Below are positions 13,379-15,302 of a DNA stretch of 15,302 nt, piece by piece. The notes beneath the pieces were generated by a model, which saw only the letters and a program-made list of their open reading frames with translations, was not told the origin of the DNA and did not search any database. Positions within the stretch are counted from its first letter, which is position 1, and every line of letters starts with the position of its first letter. Location of the stretch: positions 1-15,302 of the forward strand of contig JACRGZ010000063.1 in assembly GCA_016234155.1 (NCBI GenBank), in the 5' to 3' direction. Source of the stretch: Nitrospirota bacterium (lineage in GTDB: Bacteria > Nitrospirota > 9FT-COMBO-42-15 > HDB-SIOI813). The position numbers and the translations under genes were made by a program.

Positions 13379-13627
13379 ATGAAGATTAACTGGATAGACA
13401 ACTGTCCCATACCCAGTAAAAATAAAGGCGGGAAGGGCGGATTAGACAAAAAAGATAATGATGCATCTTTAAGCCTCTGCTTCAGCGCAGCAAGTGATGA
13501 GGTTACAGTCAGGATTATTGAAAACAAATCACAAGAGACGATTAAGGAAATACCTTCTCAGGAACTCCGTGAAATAAGAGAAAAGATTTACGATATGGCA
13601 AGACGCTTATTTGATAAAAGGGTATAA
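13379..13627 (+). CDS. Short FlaG-like protein
   Basis: An 82-aa protein whose second half (EVTVRIIENKSQETIKEIPS..., 41-82) matches the C-terminal half of FlaG-family flagellar proteins. The pattern is a V-V-V-(V/I)-D/E-x-E-(T/V)-I-(R/K)-x-IP core followed by a helix ending in LFDKRV. FlaG proteins are usually 110-130 aa, so the N-terminal part is short. It contains PSKNKGGKGGLDKK, encoded by a degenerate copy of the purine-rich repeat seen elsewhere here. The start ATG lacks a clear ribosome-binding site, and no other flagellar gene is in the window. It may be a functional stand-alone gene, a fragment, or a FlaG gene eroded by repeat insertion. Confidence 0.6.
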   Translation: MKINWIDNCPIPSKNKGGKGGLDKKDNDASLSLCFSAASDEVTVRIIENKSQETIKEIPSQELREIREKIYDMARRLFDKRV

Positions 13628-13634
13628 AGGTAAG

Positions 13635-13664
13635 GTAGGGACAGACCTTAAGGTCTGTCCCTAC
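13635..13664. repeat. Dispersed palindrome, copy 3, with CTACGTCTG duplication
   Basis: A 30-bp perfect palindrome identical to 13268-13297, lying between the convergent FlaG-like and porin-like genes. It continues into two copies of CTACGTCTG (13661-13669 and 13670-13678). Confidence 0.9.
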
Positions 13665-13697
13665 GTCTGCTACGTCTGCTACATACATCTGCATCCC

Positions 13698-15032
13698 TTA
13701 ATATTCTAACTGAAGTCTTGCAAACAAGAGTGTAACAGTGTTATCAACACTGTTACCATACGCCTTATTATCTTTCCCAATACTGGCATAATCTAATCCG
13801 GCTTCCAGATTCAGATTCTGGGCGACATTATACTTCCCTTGCAGATAAATATCTGTGCCTATGCTCTTGTCAAACCCTGATGGAACATCCTGGTGCTGGA
13901 AGATTCCAATGGCTGCATATCCAGTCAGTCTATCCATGATCGGAAAATCTGCCTTTGCCTGAAGCGTCATGATCCCATAGCCCACGCCGCTGCCAGTAGA
14001 ATAAGCTGCCCCATCAATATTGAGCGGGTTATCAATACCGGTATCCGTAGGTCCCTGGACATTCAATTTTCCGGTATAACCCCAGTAGCCGGTATGGGCA
14101 ATAAGGGTCATCGGGGTGATGAAACTGCTGGCAGAGTCGGCCGCCAGGAAATCTTTGTCCCCTGAGGTAGTCAGAAACATCACACCGATATTGGCAGAGC
14201 TTAGAGGCACCATTCCCTCGAGTTTTATAGCATATCCTGAGTTATCGACATCCTTACCGGCGCCGGAACCAGTGCAGATAGTGCACGATTCAATCTTCCC
14301 TGTATTCCAGAGGATAAACCCGTTCAACTTTACAATATCCACATTTTGCGAGGCACGGATACCGATGTAGTTCTGTGTCGCTGACCCCCCTAAATCGCCT
14401 AGGGCTGTAACGGCGTCTCCACTGTTGAGTACATAGACAGAACCACCCACACTACCATTGCCCATTGGAAGATCTACATCCGCCACATAGGCATCTACAT
14501 CATCATATACCTCTGAATCTTTCTCCATCAGTTTCGCTGTAGCAAGCCGTATATCCGCCCCTCTGACTTTACCAAGCCAAGCAAAGGTCAGGGGGTTAAA
14601 GTCCCAGTCCGAGCTAAAGAGGGTATCCCCGAACTTGTCTGACACAGGGACAAGACCTGCCGCAAACTTTCCCCCAATCTCAGTGGTTGTAAAAAGTAAC
14701 ATGGCATGTCTTAAGGCAACAGCCGGATCACTTTCATGAGCCGCCTTCGTCTCTATACTTTTATCATACCTTGCATTGCTTGTATTTGATTCTATATGCC
14801 CGATATTCAACTGCATATGCATGCTTACATCCTTCGATACCATGACATCCCATGTGGGTCTCCAGCGTAGCCTTGCTGCTGCAACACCATCCCCCACATC
14901 CGCCTCCTGACTCAACGAGTAATAATTTATCCTGAACTGCCCATGAAATGTACTTTCTACCGCCAGCGCTGAAACTGCACTACCCAGCACAAATACTGTC
15001 AGGACTGTAAATAACAACAATTTTTTTATCAT
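13698..15032 (-). CDS. Porin-like outer-membrane beta-barrel protein
   Basis: A 444-aa protein with a classical signal peptide (MIKKLLLFTVLTVFVLGSAV..., cleavage after ALA near residue 24). The mature part is Gly-, Ser- and Asp-rich with alternating hydrophobic strands (for example FHGQFRINYYSL, VSMHMQLNIGH, NYIGIRASQNV). The final strand VTLLFARLQLEY ends in an aromatic residue, the usual signal for outer-membrane barrel insertion. This indicates a diffusion porin, but I cannot assign a substrate or family. A CTIC segment (about 251-254) lacks the histidine of a haem site. The start ATG has GGGGGG nine bases upstream and AAGGAG directly abutting it. It lies downstream of a cytochrome c gene on the same strand, with repeats between, so cotranscription is doubtful. 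Confidence 0.82.
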   Translation of the reverse strand: MIKKLLLFTVLTVFVLGSAVSALAVESTFHGQFRINYYSLSQEADVGDGVAAARLRWRPTWDVMVSKDVSMHMQLNIGHIESNTSNARYDKSIETKAAHESDPAVALRHAMLLFTTTEIGGKFAAGLVPVSDKFGDTLFSSDWDFNPLTFAWLGKVRGADIRLATAKLMEKDSEVYDDVDAYVADVDLPMGNGSVGGSVYVLNSGDAVTALGDLGGSATQNYIGIRASQNVDIVKLNGFILWNTGKIESCTICTGSGAGKDVDNSGYAIKLEGMVPLSSANIGVMFLTTSGDKDFLAADSASSFITPMTLIAHTGYWGYTGKLNVQGPTDTGIDNPLNIDGAAYSTGSGVGYGIMTLQAKADFPIMDRLTGYAAIGIFQHQDVPSGFDKSIGTDIYLQGKYNVAQNLNLEAGLDYASIGKDNKAYGNSVDNTVTLLFARLQLEY

Positions 15033-15051
15033 CTCCTTACCCCCCTTTCTT

Positions 15052-15077
15052 GGACAGACCTAAAGGTCTGTCCCTAC
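15052..15077. repeat. Dispersed palindrome, copy 4
   Basis: GGACAGACCT-AA-AGGTCTGTCC (15052-15073) plus CTAC has the same AA centre as copy 1. It lies 20 bases before the porin-like start codon on the minus strand. Confidence 0.85.
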
Positions 15078-15116
15078 GTCTCACGTCTCACCTCTAACGT
15101 CTTACGTCTCACGTAT
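15076..15116. repeat. Degenerate ACGTCTC heptad array
   Basis: Consecutive heptads ACGTCTC, ACGTCTC, ACCTCTA, ACGTCTT, ACGTCTC and ACGTAT continue directly from palindrome copy 4. A further CTCACGTCTCAC lies at 15219-15229, overlapping the cytochrome stop. Confidence 0.8.
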
Positions 15117-15148
15117 TATACTCACCCCCTCTCACTCATCAAAGGTAA

Positions 15149-15204
15149 GGTGGGCGGTGCCCACCCTACGACTTTATGTCGTAGCGTGGGGGTTCATCCC
15201 CCAC
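15149..15204. repeat. Three consecutive hairpins between the cytochrome c and porin-like genes
   Basis: GGTGGGC-GGT-GCCCACC (15149-15165), CTACGAC-TTTAT-GTCGTAG (15166-15184) and GTGGGGG-TTCAT-CCCCCAC (15186-15204) are three perfect 7-bp stems packed without gaps. They follow the minus-strand cytochrome stop by about 20 bases and could act together as a transcription or processing block. Confidence 0.75.
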
Positions 15205-15225
15205 AACAAACCAACGGCTCACGTC

Positions 15226-15302
15226 TCACTTTTTCAGACTGAATAGATAAGCAACTAAGGCATTCATCTCTTCCTTGCTAATCTGTTCAGGGTAATAGTC
15301 CG
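15226..15302 (-). CDS. C-terminal end of a cytochrome c-like protein (cut by window edge)
   Basis: The minus strand stays open from the window edge to TGA at 15226-15228, encoding DYYPEQISKEEMNALVAYLF followed by SLKK. The EEMNALVAYLFSL helix is typical of the C-terminal helix of small cytochromes c, which packs against the haem. The CxxCH haem motif and signal peptide would lie beyond the window. Only the last 25 codons are visible, so the call rests on this one segment. Confidence 0.6.
   Translation of the reverse strand, partial: DYYPEQISKEEMNALVAYLFSLKK

Noticed and set aside
13306..13527. Minus-strand frame opposite the FlaG-like gene
   Set aside because: Its SNPPFPPLF segment is the reverse reading of the repeat remnant, and the plus strand carries the FlaG similarity.
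14271..14282. Haem-binding site from the CTIC segment in the porin-like protein
   Set aside because: No histidine follows the second cysteine, so it is not a CxxCH motif.

Overview
This 15.3 kb window is bacterial chromosome at about 43-45% GC by eye. It carries about 15 protein genes on both strands and an unusually heavy load of short dispersed repeats. The genes suggest a Gram-negative bacterium with an outer membrane and c-type cytochromes (a porin-like beta-barrel, a cytochrome c tail, a secreted protein). They also suggest cyclic-di-GMP turnover (two HD-GYP proteins) and oxidative-stress defence (PerR, superoxide dismutase). The repeat style and gene mix fit Nitrospirota or a deltaproteobacterial lineage. 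That placement is inference only; no rRNA marker is present.

Left part (1-4975). A 111-122 bp tandem repeat (61-309) abuts the 3' end of rtcA (RNA 3'-phosphate cyclase, minus), which contains an in-frame insert made of repeat DNA. Next come a receiver/HD-GYP response regulator (minus), an FmdE-like protein (minus) and, divergently, a HypE/PurM-like AIR-synthase family protein (plus). The FmdE-like gene lies between two inverted, outward-facing copies of a composite repeat of about 165-180 bp. Each copy ends at the start codon of the next gene outward. The copies share 66 identical bases, locus-matched 14-15 bp direct repeats and a hairpin with compensatory base changes.

Middle (4976-9754). 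A pabB/trpE-type chorismate enzyme (minus) is preceded by a third, partial copy of the composite repeat. A clear sigma-70-type promoter (6492-6520) then drives a two-gene operon: a HEAT-repeat protein and an HD-GYP protein that appear to share the same N-terminal domain.

Right part (9755-15302). A promoter with a perfect 7-1-7 PerR-type palindrome (9871-9885) lies upstream of a MITE-like element with 23-bp inverted ends (9891-10029). These precede an operon of a TusA-family sulfur carrier, PerR and Fe/Mn superoxide dismutase. After a bidirectional terminator come mrp (Fe-S carrier ATPase, minus), a secreted HExGH protein (minus), a short FlaG-like gene (plus), a porin-like protein (minus) and the 3' end of a cytochrome c gene (minus) cut by the window edge.

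Four kinds of dispersed repeat recur: C-rich CCCCCTTT/AAAGGGGG hairpins, a 22-30 bp palindrome, degenerate heptanucleotide arrays, and larger hairpin elements. Several have become leaders, intergenic spacers or in-frame coding sequence.
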